In this document: one piece after another, positions 25,590-36,418 of the stretch
Layout of the letters: each line of letters begins with the position of its first letter
Numbering within the stretch: position 1 is the stretch's first letter
Notes under the pieces: model-generated
What the model saw: the letters and a program-made list of their open reading frames with translations, nothing else
Told to the model about the DNA's origin: nothing
Databases searched by the model: none
Origin: Verpa conica
Taxonomy: Eukaryota; Ascomycota; Pezizomycetes; Pezizales; Morchellaceae
NCBI GenBank assembly: GCA_033030425.1
Contig: JAUFSD010000010.1
Span: forward strand, 620,001 to 684,000
Reading direction: 5' to 3'
Length of the DNA stretch: 64,000 nt
Program-made: the position numbers and the translations under genes

Positions 25590-25900
25590 GTAAGAGTCAG
25601 GTGATGCCTACTACAAAGGTACATGGTAGGAGTATGTTCACACATCCTTTTGAACGGTCGAATTAGGTATTAGTATAAAGATGGGTATATGAACTAAGAC
25701 GTGGGTGTTTGAAGTCAAATGTTTTGTTTTGTGAAATAGCTAGTGATCTGTGTGGGAAATGGGAATTATTATGTTATATTTATACCTTTGACTTACATAT
25801 TTAGTATGGCGTATACACTAAAATTCTATGCTTATCGCACTTAGCTGAGGTAATCATTTGAGGTGAACTGGGTATTCTAAGACTAAGCAGATCCCCATGC
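25590..25900 (+). repeat. Diverged repeat, copy B
   Basis: Partner of copy A. It has AGGAGTATGTTCACACAT near 25628 (17 of 18 bases as in copy A), then GAAGTCA and later GGTAATCATTTGAGGTGAAC and TTCTAAGACTAAG in the same order. It is shorter than copy A by about 150 bp. No ORF is shared between copies. Confidence 0.45.
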
Positions 25901-26652
25901 ATTGTGCCGGGTAACAATAGCCGAGTGAGCCACCATGAATCACTATATTGCAGTAAAATCACTTTTTACACCATTTGCGTGTGAATGAATGAGTAGATTA
26001 ATCGTAAATACATACTGTTTGCGTGTATACCGGCTTGTATTTTATAATACCAATCAATTATCCATAATACCTAGAAGTCCTAATACATAGTTTGTCCATC
26101 ACATGATGCCACTCGACAAGCACTTCCAATACTGTGTATATATGTCAGCTATGCTATAAACATTGTATAAGTGAACGTAATAAAAGTAGTATAGGTGTAG
26201 ATAATTTCGTATACGACTACAGGATCTCAAAGCTGCTGGAAAACACGACTATTACCAAGAGATGCATTCGTGCCTAGAAACAGGCTACAGACAAAAGAAA
26301 CTTAATTTATCCTAGAAAACACTTGATACGCTCACTACAAACGAAGACGGGTATAATAACAGGTATTGATCGGTTGAATGATGTAGTTAAAGGGGGGACT
26401 TAAACAAAAAGTGAAAACTCATAAACAACTTTGACCATGCTTATGAAAACACTAAACGAAAGACTCCTGGTGGTAATAAATAATACCATCCAAAATAAAG
26501 AGTGTGAGTGCATGATCAAGAGTGTGAGTGAGAAAGGGGTAGTAGAGAAGTGCGAGGAGTCGCTTGAAGGGGATGTTATAGACAGAAACAGGCTAAGCAT
26601 TTTGATAAAGATAACAGGAAAAGAACTAAGGAGTATAATTGCCTGTGGCAGC

Positions 26653-28605
26653 TTATGTTTTACCCAAATGATTCATCACCTCCGCTTCGTAAAGCTCCCT
26701 ATTCCATTTCTCAGCAAGATCTAATATCGGCCCCGCGCAGTGATCTGGAACGAAAAGAACTTTGACATCCTTGTAGGTCTGGCTTTGGGCAAAAAACTTC
26801 CTAGCACTCAAGGCGGTTTCGATGCTGGCGAAATTGATGGCAAGAGTGGTCTTCCCTCCGTGATCAGTGTTACAGTCTATAACATTAACTGATTCGACAT
26901 CGGCCGAGCCTAGGTGGATATCCTGTTTAAGATCTTGGATAGCTTTACCCCCGCTTATCGCACCAGGAAGCCCAACAATAAGGATACATCTAGTTGCTCC
27001 CTCAGAGGCTATAGAAGCTTTGACGGTACCCTTTAGGCGGTCATGACCACAATCTTCAGGTCCGATAAACGTAGTAAATGAAGGAAAGGCTACACTATGA
27101 TTTGCCGGGTTCCACCAGATTCCCCCAACTCTGTTGGTCCAATGTTTATATGCCTTTGCGGCATCGGCTAGGACAAAGTAGACGGCAACGTCAGTCTTAC
27201 CCTCGCCTTCATGGAAGCTAATGTGATCGATTGCTCCCCCACGGATGTTGTCACAGATTTGACTTAGGCTGACACTCGGTGGAACGTTTCTTATGTATAC
27301 GCCACGAGTTTTAGAATGGAGCTCTAGGTTCCCAAAAGAGTATATTGGGCTGGGATAATCGGTGGTGTCCATTTGACTTTCATCAGCCTCATAATCACCA
27401 AAGAAAGCAGTATCTCTCTCAGTGTCGTCTTCATGAGTGGAGGTGTTTCCATGACCTAAAGTAGTGGTCCTATTAGGTGGGACATACCCACCAAAATCAG
27501 CTACAAACTGGTTCCGCTGCAGGGCTTTTTTGCTGCTTCTGGTGGCACTACGGAGTTGGGAAGCACTCATTGAGGAGTGAAGTTGAGCAATGGCAGCATT
27601 TGTAGTTTCTGCTGGGCGAAAGGTCATTCCATCCTTCGAAAACTTCATCTCTGGTAAGGAGACATGATTTCGGGTAAGGTTCCCAGAGTCCTGTTCCTGA
27701 GAGTTCCCAGCGTATGGATACCTTGTCTCGGCCCGGAACTGAGAGGGTCTTACAGCTCTTCCATGCATCGGGTATTGTCGGGAAAAGTCCCGAAGACCCT
27801 CAATCTGTTTTCCGGGGGGGAAACTACCGGAGTTAGCTGTAAGATCAGGGTAGCTCCCATGACTTTGTAACTGTACTGAGGTGTGTGTTTGGAAAGGGAT
27901 TCCCGGGATAAATGCTGGAGGAGGGCTCCAAGCACGGGGAGCTACGGAATTATCGTTGTTCGTCCCATGGCCTCTACGGAGACTCTTGGGAATGGATATT
28001 GTAAGAGGTAAGTTTCTACGGGCCCGAGTAAGCTCTGGAACCTTTGGGGCCTTGACTTCAGAGGGTTTATCTGGTTTTATGAGGGGTGTAAATTTGAGTC
28101 CCTCTTGATTCCTAAAGTCAGTAGGGGCTTTAAACCGTAGAATTTGAAGTTGGAGCTTACTAGATTGTTTATTGATTTTGGCGTAGTCTGGCCATCCATG
28201 GAGTTCTGGAAGTTTTCCATTACCATTGAGAGGTGGCCAGACCATAGATGCAAAGCTGTGATCAGTAATACTCTCGACTTCACTTGCTACTAGAGAATGC
28301 TTCTCCTGGGATAATGGGTTGGTTTCGCCTTCGTGTAGAATTTCGCGGAGGAATACTTCGTCTGCCGTCAAAGGGTGTCTTAGCTTTATTGTATTTTTCT
28401 GGACATCTGTGGGAGATTTGATGACCCCCCTAGTGTTCGCTATTTCATCAGCGCTTAGAGCCCGGCCAACAGGTAATCCATTTCCAAAATTTGTATTGGG
28501 CATTGGGGTAAGTCCCAGAGCAGAGGTAATTCCAGGCGCTGAATAAAGAGACCTGTTAATTTTACTCTTTGTTCTTGCTGCAGGTACTCTGTTTGTTTTG
28601 TTCAT
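26653..28605 (-). CDS. Protein with two RRM-like domains, copy 1
   Basis: Single-exon gene of 650 residues, starting MNKTNRVPAARTKSKI. Residues 1 to about 430 are polar and low in predicted order. The C-terminal part holds two RRM-like folds. The first (about 437-510) runs GVYIRNVPPSVSLSQICDNI to DVAVYFVLADAAKAYKHW, with an RNP2-like VYIRNV and RNP1-like AVYFVLADAA. The second (about 540-625) runs RCILIVGLPGAIS to LAINFASIETALSARKFF. The same order and motifs occur in the gene at 30077-31669 on the other strand, so the two are diverged paralogues back to back. This suggests an RNA-binding protein; RNA targets and location cannot be read from sequence. The layout recalls fungal multi-RRM proteins of the Nrd1/Mrn1 kind, but I do not assign it to that family. 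Confidence 0.75.
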   Translation of the reverse strand: MNKTNRVPAARTKSKINRSLYSAPGITSALGLTPMPNTNFGNGLPVGRALSADEIANTRGVIKSPTDVQKNTIKLRHPLTADEVFLREILHEGETNPLSQEKHSLVASEVESITDHSFASMVWPPLNGNGKLPELHGWPDYAKINKQSSKLQLQILRFKAPTDFRNQEGLKFTPLIKPDKPSEVKAPKVPELTRARRNLPLTISIPKSLRRGHGTNNDNSVAPRAWSPPPAFIPGIPFQTHTSVQLQSHGSYPDLTANSGSFPPGKQIEGLRDFSRQYPMHGRAVRPSQFRAETRYPYAGNSQEQDSGNLTRNHVSLPEMKFSKDGMTFRPAETTNAAIAQLHSSMSASQLRSATRSSKKALQRNQFVADFGGYVPPNRTTTLGHGNTSTHEDDTERDTAFFGDYEADESQMDTTDYPSPIYSFGNLELHSKTRGVYIRNVPPSVSLSQICDNIRGGAIDHISFHEGEGKTDVAVYFVLADAAKAYKHWTNRVGGIWWNPANHSVAFPSFTTFIGPEDCGHDRLKGTVKASIASEGATRCILIVGLPGAISGGKAIQDLKQDIHLGSADVESVNVIDCNTDHGGKTTLAINFASIETALSARKFFAQSQTYKDVKVLFVPDHCAGPILDLAEKWNRELYEAEVMNHLGKT

Positions 28606-30076
28606 CCTGCTTTTTTGTCACAACCGGTGGGGAGTAGGGATAATGTAACGATAGAGGACTGATGAAGTTATAATATATGCCGTCAAAGTATTTGTGCGTG
28701 GTATAGGGACAGAAGGTCTTTTAGAGCTCAAAGCCCTAAGTGTAGTCACTATTCTCCATTATGTTGACATCATTCATGAGCCCCCTTTCCTATATTTACT
28801 ATGAGACAAGATCCCCAAGTGAAGGTAAAAGGTGCTGATAAACTTACAATCGATCAAATTAGCTTTTATTCAGCCTGATGGCTGGTTCTTTTGGGTTAAG
28901 TATGCCTGTATGCTTCTATTAGCTATGCTCGCACTCGTATCTGTTCGTATTAGGTGCCTCGGGAACATCTTAGGTCATGGTTAAGCACTCGATGATCACC
29001 ACACTTGCCTTCAGGCGGGTAATTAGCCCGAACATCACATTCTGTTCTACTTCTTTACAATCGTAGAGCCCTGTACGGTATGTTATGAGAAGTAAATGTT
29101 GTCCTCAGGTGCCCGTGGTGCGATGTCCATGCCACCAGCTTCAAGTAGTATGATACCAGAGGCTATCGAAAGGCCACCGGTACACAAAGGAAACTCAAAC
29201 CATATTATTTCAATCCAAGACCCGGGTCTCTCCTCTTAATTTCTCTAGCATAAAATACAAAAGGGGTTCCTCGATTCCCATATAACATTATCTCGCTTAG
29301 TTGCTTATATTGTTAACACTGGTGATACAATCCTGATGAAACTAGTAATTAAGATAGTGTAGCAGTGTAGCAGGGTAAAAGCCAAAAATTGTTCATTTAT
29401 ATTTATCACCCTCTACCACAAACTCTCACAAACCACTTTTAGGTGCGTCAATGATTCCATCATCGAGTTTCCCGTTTTGATAGAAGTATGGCTGTTTCCC
29501 CCTGGGAAGCATTTATATTTACCCTCAATAGTCGGGCGCTTGATTGTGTCTTGTAGGTCTCGATTTGCATCTAAAGAAAATATATTTGGTTATAAAATTC
29601 CTATGGTGGGTACGGTCACCATCTTGAGTGACTCTGGTCCTGTGTCTGCTGGTCTCTTGGGCGGGGTTTAGTTTTGAGAGAGCACAATCTCTGATGGCTA
29701 TCAAGACCGTACAACGTCTACTTATAAAATTTACAAACTGCTCTGGTTTATAGGGGGAATATAATTATATAACTTTGCATCATTCAAATGTAAATTTAAT
29801 GCAATGATACCACCAACCAGGAAACAAACAGTCCAAAGTGTCGAGCATCCACCGGTTGTTTCTACAGTCCATCTATCCTCTTTCATAAAGTCTAGTACCC
29901 ATTAGCCAACCATATCGTGACTCAGGCACAGTTAAAACAACCACAAACGTACGCTTTAATCTCACTTCCGTTCTTATTTATCTTAACGTTCAACGAAATC
30001 ATCTCCCGGGAGACATTTTAAATATCTACTCTTCCTTCACCCATTTCGTTGAGCCAGAGTGCTTTTAATATCCCCA
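28606..30076. other. Shared upstream region of divergent RRM pair
   Basis: About 1.5 kb between two divergently transcribed paralogues. It should hold both promoters. No gene is supported; the 64-codon frame at 29477-29671 has no protein features. The 60 bp before 30077 are CT-rich (CTCTTCCTTCACCC), typical of a fungal leader. Confidence 0.5.
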
Positions 30077-31669
30077 ATGGACGAATCCGAGATATCATCA
30101 CCCACCATCATCGGACGATCCTCTCATATATCGGAATATGATCTTTCAATTATCCAGCTCCTCGAGGATGAATATGGGGTCTCTTGCGCTCATATCTTTC
30201 TAGAGAACGCAACGCCAAACATCCAGAGCTTCATCGGCAGACTAAACCCGGAAATCTTAACTTCAGTCTTACGACAGAGTAGGAAAATAGGCAGTTTTGA
30301 CCTTCCGTTCCCAGAATGGAACCAGCAGATCTCTAGCGCATATGAACAACTACATATTCACCGCGAGTCTGGTCATGTATTTGATGGAACTTTGCGGTAT
30401 TCACACCAAAACCCAAATTCATATAAAACCACGGGAACCACTTATTGTCCTCGCTCGGTTTCGACAATCTTTCCGAATCCGAATTGGACCTTTGCTAAGG
30501 ATACTCTTCTTAATTCAGATTATATCAACAATTACTCTCCTCCAGTGTCTCCAAAATCGTCTCCTCAACGTATCCATAACTCGATGCGTGAGATCTGGGA
30601 GAATGAGGTGCAGATTTTCGCTCCAGCTGAGAGTTTCGGCCCTTCTTTCGCTTTCGGATCTCTACCTCTACTCATCAATCCGCTTCCAGCTGTAGAGCCG
30701 CGTATCTCTCTGTCCGAAAATCAGAATCTTCAGTTGTCCCCTGTGGTTAACTCCATTCCAACACTGGTCGAACAAACACCTCCGGCACCGCCACTAGTTA
30801 AAGGATATGGGCGTGGGATATTGATCAAGAATCTCCCAGCTGGTATCACTCTCAGAGAGATCTGTGCCAATATCGGAGGTGGCGATATCGAGAGGATAGA
30901 TTTCCAAGATGGAGAAGATAGAAATGTTGTTGGTGTATATTTTACAGAAGCAGACGCTGCTGAGAAATACCGTCTATTCGTCAACCATGCTGGTGGGATC
31001 TGTTGGGGTGGTACAAATAGATCTGCAAGCACCTTACGTAGTTTTGTTGAGGCTATCCCCGCAGAAAAGGGAGGGTTGGAAATGATTAAAACCAACATCA
31101 GCCGTGCACTTGCCGAGGAATCTGCTACACGCTGCCTGGGTATCACAAACCTGGGTCATAGGATAACCCGGGAACGCCTCATAAGTGACATAAACCAACA
31201 ATCGAAGCACATCAAACCTGCTTACGATATTTGCGAAGTCGTCAGAACCAACCCATTGGATTTTAAGTCCAAGAAAAAAGCAATCATCCGGCTCGCATCG
31301 GTTGGTACAGCCCTGGGAGCCCGCTTGATGCTCTCGAGGAACCACAGCTACAAACAGGCAACCATCAGATTTTTGCCCGATCCTTGCAACACTCCGTTAG
31401 AACCACTTGGTGTAAAGTGGAGAGAGGAGGATGAAGTTTTGAGCTTGGAAAGACTGAGGTTGAGTCGAGTTGGGAGGCATAGAGGATCTGGTAACAGAAC
31501 TCGAATTAGAGGGCAGAGAGAGAGTAGAGCTCTGGAGTTAGGAAATCCTCAGGGTGAGAGTTTAGTGGCTAAGCCGGAGCCTATCCAGGTCAACATCGCT
31601 AACATTTCCGGGAGGATAACCGCATCAGAGTTTCCAGCACTCGGCGCACAAACAACAAACGCTTCATAG
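30077..31669 (+). CDS. Protein with two RRM-like domains, copy 2
   Basis: Single exon, 530 residues. The first ATG is at 30077 (MDESEISSPTIIGRSS); the open frame extends to 30059 only through a GTG. Residues 1-240 are polar, with a short possibly folded N-terminal part (SEYDLSIIQLLEDEYGV). RRM-like domain 1 (about 250-325) runs GRGILIKNLPAGITLREICA to VVGVYFTEADAAEKYRLF. Domain 2 (about 350-450) runs RCLGITNLGHRITRERLI to AIIRLASVGTALGARLML. Between them lies an acidic linker (EAIPAEKGG). The tail (about 455-530) is Arg-rich (RLRLSRVGRHRGSGNRTRIR), which would suit RNA contact. Both domains align in order with the minus-strand neighbour at 26653-28605, including GGICWGG versus GGIWWNP after domain 1 and FLPDPC versus FVPDHC after domain 2. 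Precise function is unknown. Confidence 0.75.
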   Translation: MDESEISSPTIIGRSSHISEYDLSIIQLLEDEYGVSCAHIFLENATPNIQSFIGRLNPEILTSVLRQSRKIGSFDLPFPEWNQQISSAYEQLHIHRESGHVFDGTLRYSHQNPNSYKTTGTTYCPRSVSTIFPNPNWTFAKDTLLNSDYINNYSPPVSPKSSPQRIHNSMREIWENEVQIFAPAESFGPSFAFGSLPLLINPLPAVEPRISLSENQNLQLSPVVNSIPTLVEQTPPAPPLVKGYGRGILIKNLPAGITLREICANIGGGDIERIDFQDGEDRNVVGVYFTEADAAEKYRLFVNHAGGICWGGTNRSASTLRSFVEAIPAEKGGLEMIKTNISRALAEESATRCLGITNLGHRITRERLISDINQQSKHIKPAYDICEVVRTNPLDFKSKKKAIIRLASVGTALGARLMLSRNHSYKQATIRFLPDPCNTPLEPLGVKWREEDEVLSLERLRLSRVGRHRGSGNRTRIRGQRESRALELGNPQGESLVAKPEPIQVNIANISGRITASEFPALGAQTTNAS

Positions 31670-33166
31670 AAGCAAACAATACCTTGCCGTTATAACGGCG
31701 TACCTGTTTGTGGGGAATAGAGGTTGATGTCGAATACATTGGAAATGGAGTGGTATTCTTAATAGGCGTAATGTATTTTTCTTTACGGTAATTGGGGTAT
31801 TTTATGTCCCATAGCTGTCCCGAATTTCATGTAAAAGCCTATATGAGAGGATATTGGTAATGTTTTGACTACATGATAATTGAGCGCACTAATGGCGAGA
31901 AAAAGATTAAGCACGAGATAGTTTCTGTGAGTTTCTTGATTCTTCGTTATTTCATTTCAGTTTTAAAAATGGATATTTAGCTTTATAGCTATGTAGCGTA
32001 TATGATTGTGGCAACCTCTTTCTTCACGATGATTAGCCTACTAGTAGAATACATTTTTTCTAGCTCCCAAGCACCATCGCATAGGCAGCTCTTAGCTGCA
32101 TTCTCTGTAAGTCCATATACTTCTACATACCCTGGTATATGTCTTACTGATATGATTAGCCAATACAATTTCCAATTATCTCTAGAGATTCTCGGAAATG
32201 ACCTACTGACAACCTGGATCGTCAGTGCCTTATAAAGCACACACAAAATAATGATGAATGTCCCCCGATAGTTAGGGGGGGGCGTAGGAATCCAATAGTT
32301 GTCTTCTCGGGAATCTTATAATTATCTTTGTCATACACAGTCTAGTCATATCATGCACAAAATCCTACATTCTCGCTACTGCTCATACAACCCTCAAGTT
32401 CTCATAAGTACCAATATAAGCTTCTCATTCAAGAGCATGTCTATTCTCTACACCCAGTATATCCAGAAATCATTAGTAGGACGTTGGACTTACCTATTAA
32501 GTAGTGCTGTGGTGGCGTTGTCATTCACAAAAAGTCAATCCGGACTTTTGTAGTTACGTGCCCCCATACAAGCCTTCGTCTCTTTTGAACACCATAAAGT
32601 CTTATTATCCTCATTTCTGAGAAACCCTTCACTACTATAACACAATTAAATGAGAGTTGGAGATTATAGGTTCTAAAGGGAAGGTACTATGTTGTCTTCC
32701 AGTCGGAAACGTTATTCCCTGCCGATGATTTAGCGCTAGTACACTCCCGCTCCTAGCACAATACCTATCTTCACTTCCCTACAATCACGGTTAGTCTTTC
32801 ACCATCAACGGCCATCACACTCCTAAATCAAACGAATTAGGGGACCTCTTACTACCCTTTCACTCATTTAGTAGCCTTCCACAATATCTACCGGCTCACC
32901 ATACGTCATAGGCTATCACTCGGGGTGAGGTGTAGGACAGAATAGTGCTTGCCCCGCACACCAGACGTCCCTGGCAGAGGTTCCTACAAGCTGAGACGTA
33001 CAATTACACATCTATTCATACAATTTAGTACAGGTTCTTGACCTTTTAGACACTTCAGGGCTTAATCACTACTGATATCAGAGTATAGGTATACCAGAGT
33101 ATACTCACATTACTTACAATCCACGAGCTCATTTACAAATCTTATTCCGTCACCAAAGCACAAAGA
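31670..33166. other. Intergenic region, 1.5 kb
   Basis: The 3' flank of the RRM gene followed by AT-rich DNA. Opposing frames of 77-85 codons at 31989-32246 lie on both strands and cannot both be real; neither has a recognisable feature. A frame at 32299-32553 is likewise unsupported. Confidence 0.45.
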
Positions 33167-33524
33167 ATGCCTCACTCTCCTAAGCATGATCTCATCGAGG
33201 GTGGCTACGCCTTCATCATCTTAGCCGTCTGCCTCATTACCGTTTTTGGAACCGCTTGCATTGTGTACTACTACTTTGTCGTCTGCCCTAATTGGGAGTC
33301 CTTCCATACTAAAAAAGAGAAACACCTCAGGAATGCCAAGAACTGGATTTTGTGTCGTAATGCAGTACGCGTACCATTGGCTCTGGTTAAAGTCTGTCTT
33401 TGCTAATGTCTTTGGTGTGTAGAGGGTAGTGGAGAGAGAGAATCCTGTGTTCGATGCTCCCACGTCGAATTTCGACGAGCTTGCTATGATCGAGGCAAGG
33501 CTTGCGGTGAGGGATTCTGAGTGA
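33167..33524 (+). CDS. Small single-pass membrane protein (a)
   Basis: Exons 33167-33364 and 33423-33524, giving 99 residues. The 58-nt intron has donor GTACGC, a TGCTAATG branch site and acceptor GTGTGTAG, and keeps phase 0. Without splicing the frame stops after 79 residues with a less natural tail. Residues 1-12 are polar (MPHSPKHDLIEG), 13-38 are a hydrophobic segment (GYAFIILAVCLITVFGTAC, then IVYYYF), and the remainder is a charged tail ending in acidic exon 2 sequence (NPVFDAPTSNFDELAMIEAR). There is no cleavable signal peptide. Two more very small genes of the same design follow at about 1-kb spacing on the same strand; this one shares the GY-xx-IL pattern with the third. No known family is recognised. 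Confidence 0.65.
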
Positions 33525-34151
33525 TCGTACTACTAACGTTCTCATACTTGGTAGATTTTGGGAGAAAATGAGTATCTTGAGCTCTTTTATATTCTTTTGG
33601 TTCCTTCGTATCCCTTATCAGTGTATGGTTATTTTAGTTATTTTAGGCAATTAAGTCACTTCTGGATGCTTGAACTACCTATAAAGGAGTAAATTAAAAC
33701 CGCTAAACTGTGTATAGATTTTCTTAATTATTGAGAAATAAAATCAAAACATGGCACAGACATTATATGGTGTCAAGCAAACCACTTCATGAAATATCAC
33801 TCGTCATCTTTCTTTACACAAGAAGATCATAGATCATGATGACCTGATATATAATACTAAAAGAATAAATCAGGCACCTGGAATTAATTTCTTACGCATA
33901 AAACGCTTAAAGAGCCTCATGTTTGTTATCGCAGTCAAGAAAACACAACAGAGCCCCCAAAACAGCTCTCACAGTAAACAATAGCTTCACCTCTCTCCCC
34001 CACTACCACTCAACACACTCCCCCATATAAATCTATAAAATATTCATACAACTTCTACTCTCGCTCTACACGTCTTCTCATAGTCCATCACTGGCGGTTT
34101 ACCTCCTACTATTATACGAAGCATCCACAAAAGACCCACAAATACACCAAT
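33525..34151. other. Intergenic spacer a-b
   Basis: About 0.6 kb, AT-rich, no gene seen. The last 150 bp are C/T/A-rich (CCTCTCTCCCCCACTACCAC) and resemble a leader for the next small gene. Confidence 0.4.
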
Positions 34152-34340
34152 ATGCGAGGTAACCATGTTATCATTTTAATAGTCAGCATTTTTGTCCTCC
34201 TGTTCATTGCTCTCCTATGGCTCGGTCTGCTATATATAAATGTTTGCGCTGCATACCTCAGGGTGGAAAGGGCCAGTGATGTTGAGGAGCAGAAGGAAAG
34301 CCCTGATGTGTTCATCGTCACTGCCAGGGGTAGGTACTAG
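34152..34340 (+). CDS. Small single-pass membrane protein (b)
   Basis: A 62-residue frame starting MRGNHVIILIVSIFV. One strongly hydrophobic helix occupies residues 5-30, flanked by Arg3 on the N-side and a short charged tail (RVERASDVEEQKESPD). There is no intron or signal peptide cleavage signature. It is credited because its size, topology, strand and roughly 1-kb spacing match the spliced gene at 33167 and the frame at 35252. On its own the frame would be weak evidence. Function unknown; small membrane proteins like this often act as regulators or subunits of larger membrane complexes, which is only an inference here. Confidence 0.45.
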   Translation: MRGNHVIILIVSIFVLLFIALLWLGLLYINVCAAYLRVERASDVEEQKESPDVFIVTARGRY

Positions 34341-35251
34341 TGTATAACGATGGAATATACTACGAGCCTACAGAGAGTCCTTGGGTTGTGAGAGGAGTTC
34401 TCATTTGGAAGCAGTGTTGAGTCTATACGTGCGAAATATGAACTGACGGGAAATATCTGGTATGATTCAGTAAGTCACAAGTAGAAATAAGCTTAAGGAT
34501 GTCACCCTTCTTTTATAGTATAAGCTAACTGATTAGTGCTGTGTTTTGAGTAGATGGGGGAAAGGTCGGTAGTTTCCGAGGGCCTATGTCTATGGTTGGG
34601 GGTCAATCGGCTAGATACATGTAGTGATGAACCGGAATCTTTTCTCAGGAGATAGATTTCCTACTTGTCCGTTGTTATCCTCATACCGCCATAAGCTATC
34701 TATTACTACCTATCTACATGATTTCTTCAAAATTATTCTAGTGATAATATATCTTGCATTCTGTTGTATGTACTTTACTGCTCCATCATGGTTTCCAGTG
34801 AAATAAGCCTCTTCCCACGCTGGTGTCTTCAATGGCTCGCTGGGGATCCTAATCTCAATAAAGAATTCACCGTATAACATCCAGAGTGCACCCTAAGATG
34901 GTAGATACTTTCTATAGTTCTCTAGAAATTGATCTTCAAGTTGAGATTTATTTGAGGATGAAGATGTATGCTCTAGTTTAAGGGTTATCATGTGGTGAGA
35001 TTGCCACGTTTCAATCCTGCTGACCTAGACAGGTTGCTACAACTCTTACGAGAAGAAAAGGACTTTCATCCACGACGACACTGCATCATATCGATATCCA
35101 TTTAAACTATCACACGGTAATAAGCTATTTGATAAATAGGACTTCATCAATCCACTCTATCGTACGGTTACTAAAAGCTTGATCTAGACACAATCGACTA
35201 CTCCGGAACCTCACAGCTACTTTTCGTATCTAGGAGCAAACAACCACGAAA
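34341..35251. other. Intergenic spacer b-c
   Basis: About 0.9 kb without a convincing gene. A frame at 34624-34806 (60 codons) also has a hydrophobic stretch near its end (FFKIILVIIYLAFCCMYF), so it could be a decayed or fourth member of the small membrane-protein series, but its start and tail look unlike the others. Confidence 0.4.
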
Positions 35252-35470
35252 ATGCTGATAGACAAGGGTTATATAACGCTCATTCTCATTTTCGGTCTCG
35301 TCTTACTCTTTGCTTGCAGTTTCTGGGGAACTTTATGGTACATTAAACATTTTACGAGGCCTCCTGCTACCGCTACTGGGGATGTAGAGTTGCAGAGGGG
35401 GAAAGGGGTTGGGGTTCGTGGTGACGAAAACTCAGGAGGCGGAAGCCATATGGGGAGGGTACAGATGTAG
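35252..35470 (+). CDS. Small single-pass membrane protein (c)
   Basis: A 72-residue frame starting MLIDKGYITLILIFGLVLLF. One hydrophobic segment lies at residues 7-30, followed by Lys/His and a Gly-rich hydrophilic tail (GKGVGVRGDENSGGGSHMG). The start has a purine at -3 and an A-rich leader (CCACGAAAATG). It resembles frame (a) in the GY start of the helix and in the W/Y-rich end of the helix. It has no introns, and the terminal tail has no recognised motif. Support comes mainly from being the third similar item in a row, so confidence is moderate. Confidence 0.45.
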   Translation: MLIDKGYITLILIFGLVLLFACSFWGTLWYIKHFTRPPATATGDVELQRGKGVGVRGDENSGGGSHMGRVQM

Positions 35471-36418
35471 CGGGTAACGAGAGCTTTGGGAGGGGATATT
35501 ACGGGGCAAGATTACTCGAATAGATTGGATTTGTTTGTTGTCGCCCACTGTTTCCGAAAAACTACTGATTAAAATTTGTGTAGATAGACTCACTAGTTTT
35601 GTTTCTCTTGACTATACTCTATAAATCAACTTTAATTAGCTATACGTCAATACTATTAAAGTTCCTATTCCTGGTTGGGATAGTTATGTTCGCGGGGATA
35701 CCTAAAGGGTAAAGTGAACTTTTACCGGTAAATACGTACCACCTATTTTGTCAATATGATAGGGCTGAGGTGGATACGCCTTTCCCTTTGGGGACGATCT
35801 AGGATGCAAGAGACGTTAATAAAAGCCTTGAAAATCTCAGAGTGCAAAGCCGTTTGACGTTGTCCAAGGCAATCCCTGTATGTCTACAGTGGCTGTATGA
35901 AACAAGTCTCAGCTGACGGAAGACGCCATAAAATTCTCCGCCAACCTTGGTCCAAGTTCAGAGATCTCCCAAGAAATAGCTAGAGATAATAAAGGCTAGT
36001 TTGAATCCTCGCATTATCCCTGCTTTCTTAAATGCAATTATCATTAATACAACCTCTGATAGAAATGATTCAGAGGCGAGAGATTCAAGGCCGTGATTAG
36101 CCCTTCATATTCGAGGCGAAAATTTTAGTACTATATCGGCATCGCTTGTAATAATATTGGCCCAAAAGCCCCTACCCACTGCCATTTTTTCCAGATATTT
36201 CTATCATAGGCGGTATCGCGCCATATAAGACTGCTTCAAGAGCACTTTTGGCCCCCGTTAGATTTATGTTGCGCCTTAGTGTCTATGGCTCAACATCTAG
36301 ATGTCCCAAATTCACCTCCAGATGCTATTATTGGATATCAGCTCTAAAAAACTGTCGTCTAGATCTATGCCGCACATTTGTACAATCCTATCACAAAAAA
36401 CCAACAAATACAAAAACC
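35471..36418. other. Intergenic region
   Basis: About 0.95 kb with no gene supported. Frames at 36248-36546 overlap the 3' end of the following minus-strand gene and are shadows. Confidence 0.45.

Larger units (their letters stand above)
22581..26652. other. 4-kb intergenic region, low-complexity and repeats
   Basis: No gene is supported. It starts with the YPP1 3' UTR and a CT microsatellite (22800-22817), followed by T and G homopolymers near 23210-23280 and a run of 14-15 C near 23957. The frame at 23862-24191 crosses that C-run and looks accidental. From about 24.2 to 26.0 kb there are two diverged copies of one repeat (see the repeat entries). The frame at 26431-26724 overlaps the 3' end of the following minus-strand gene and is not credited. 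Confidence 0.5.

Noticed and set aside
29477..29671. 64-codon frame between the RRM genes
   Set aside because: No start context, domain or intron, and it lies in the shared upstream region.
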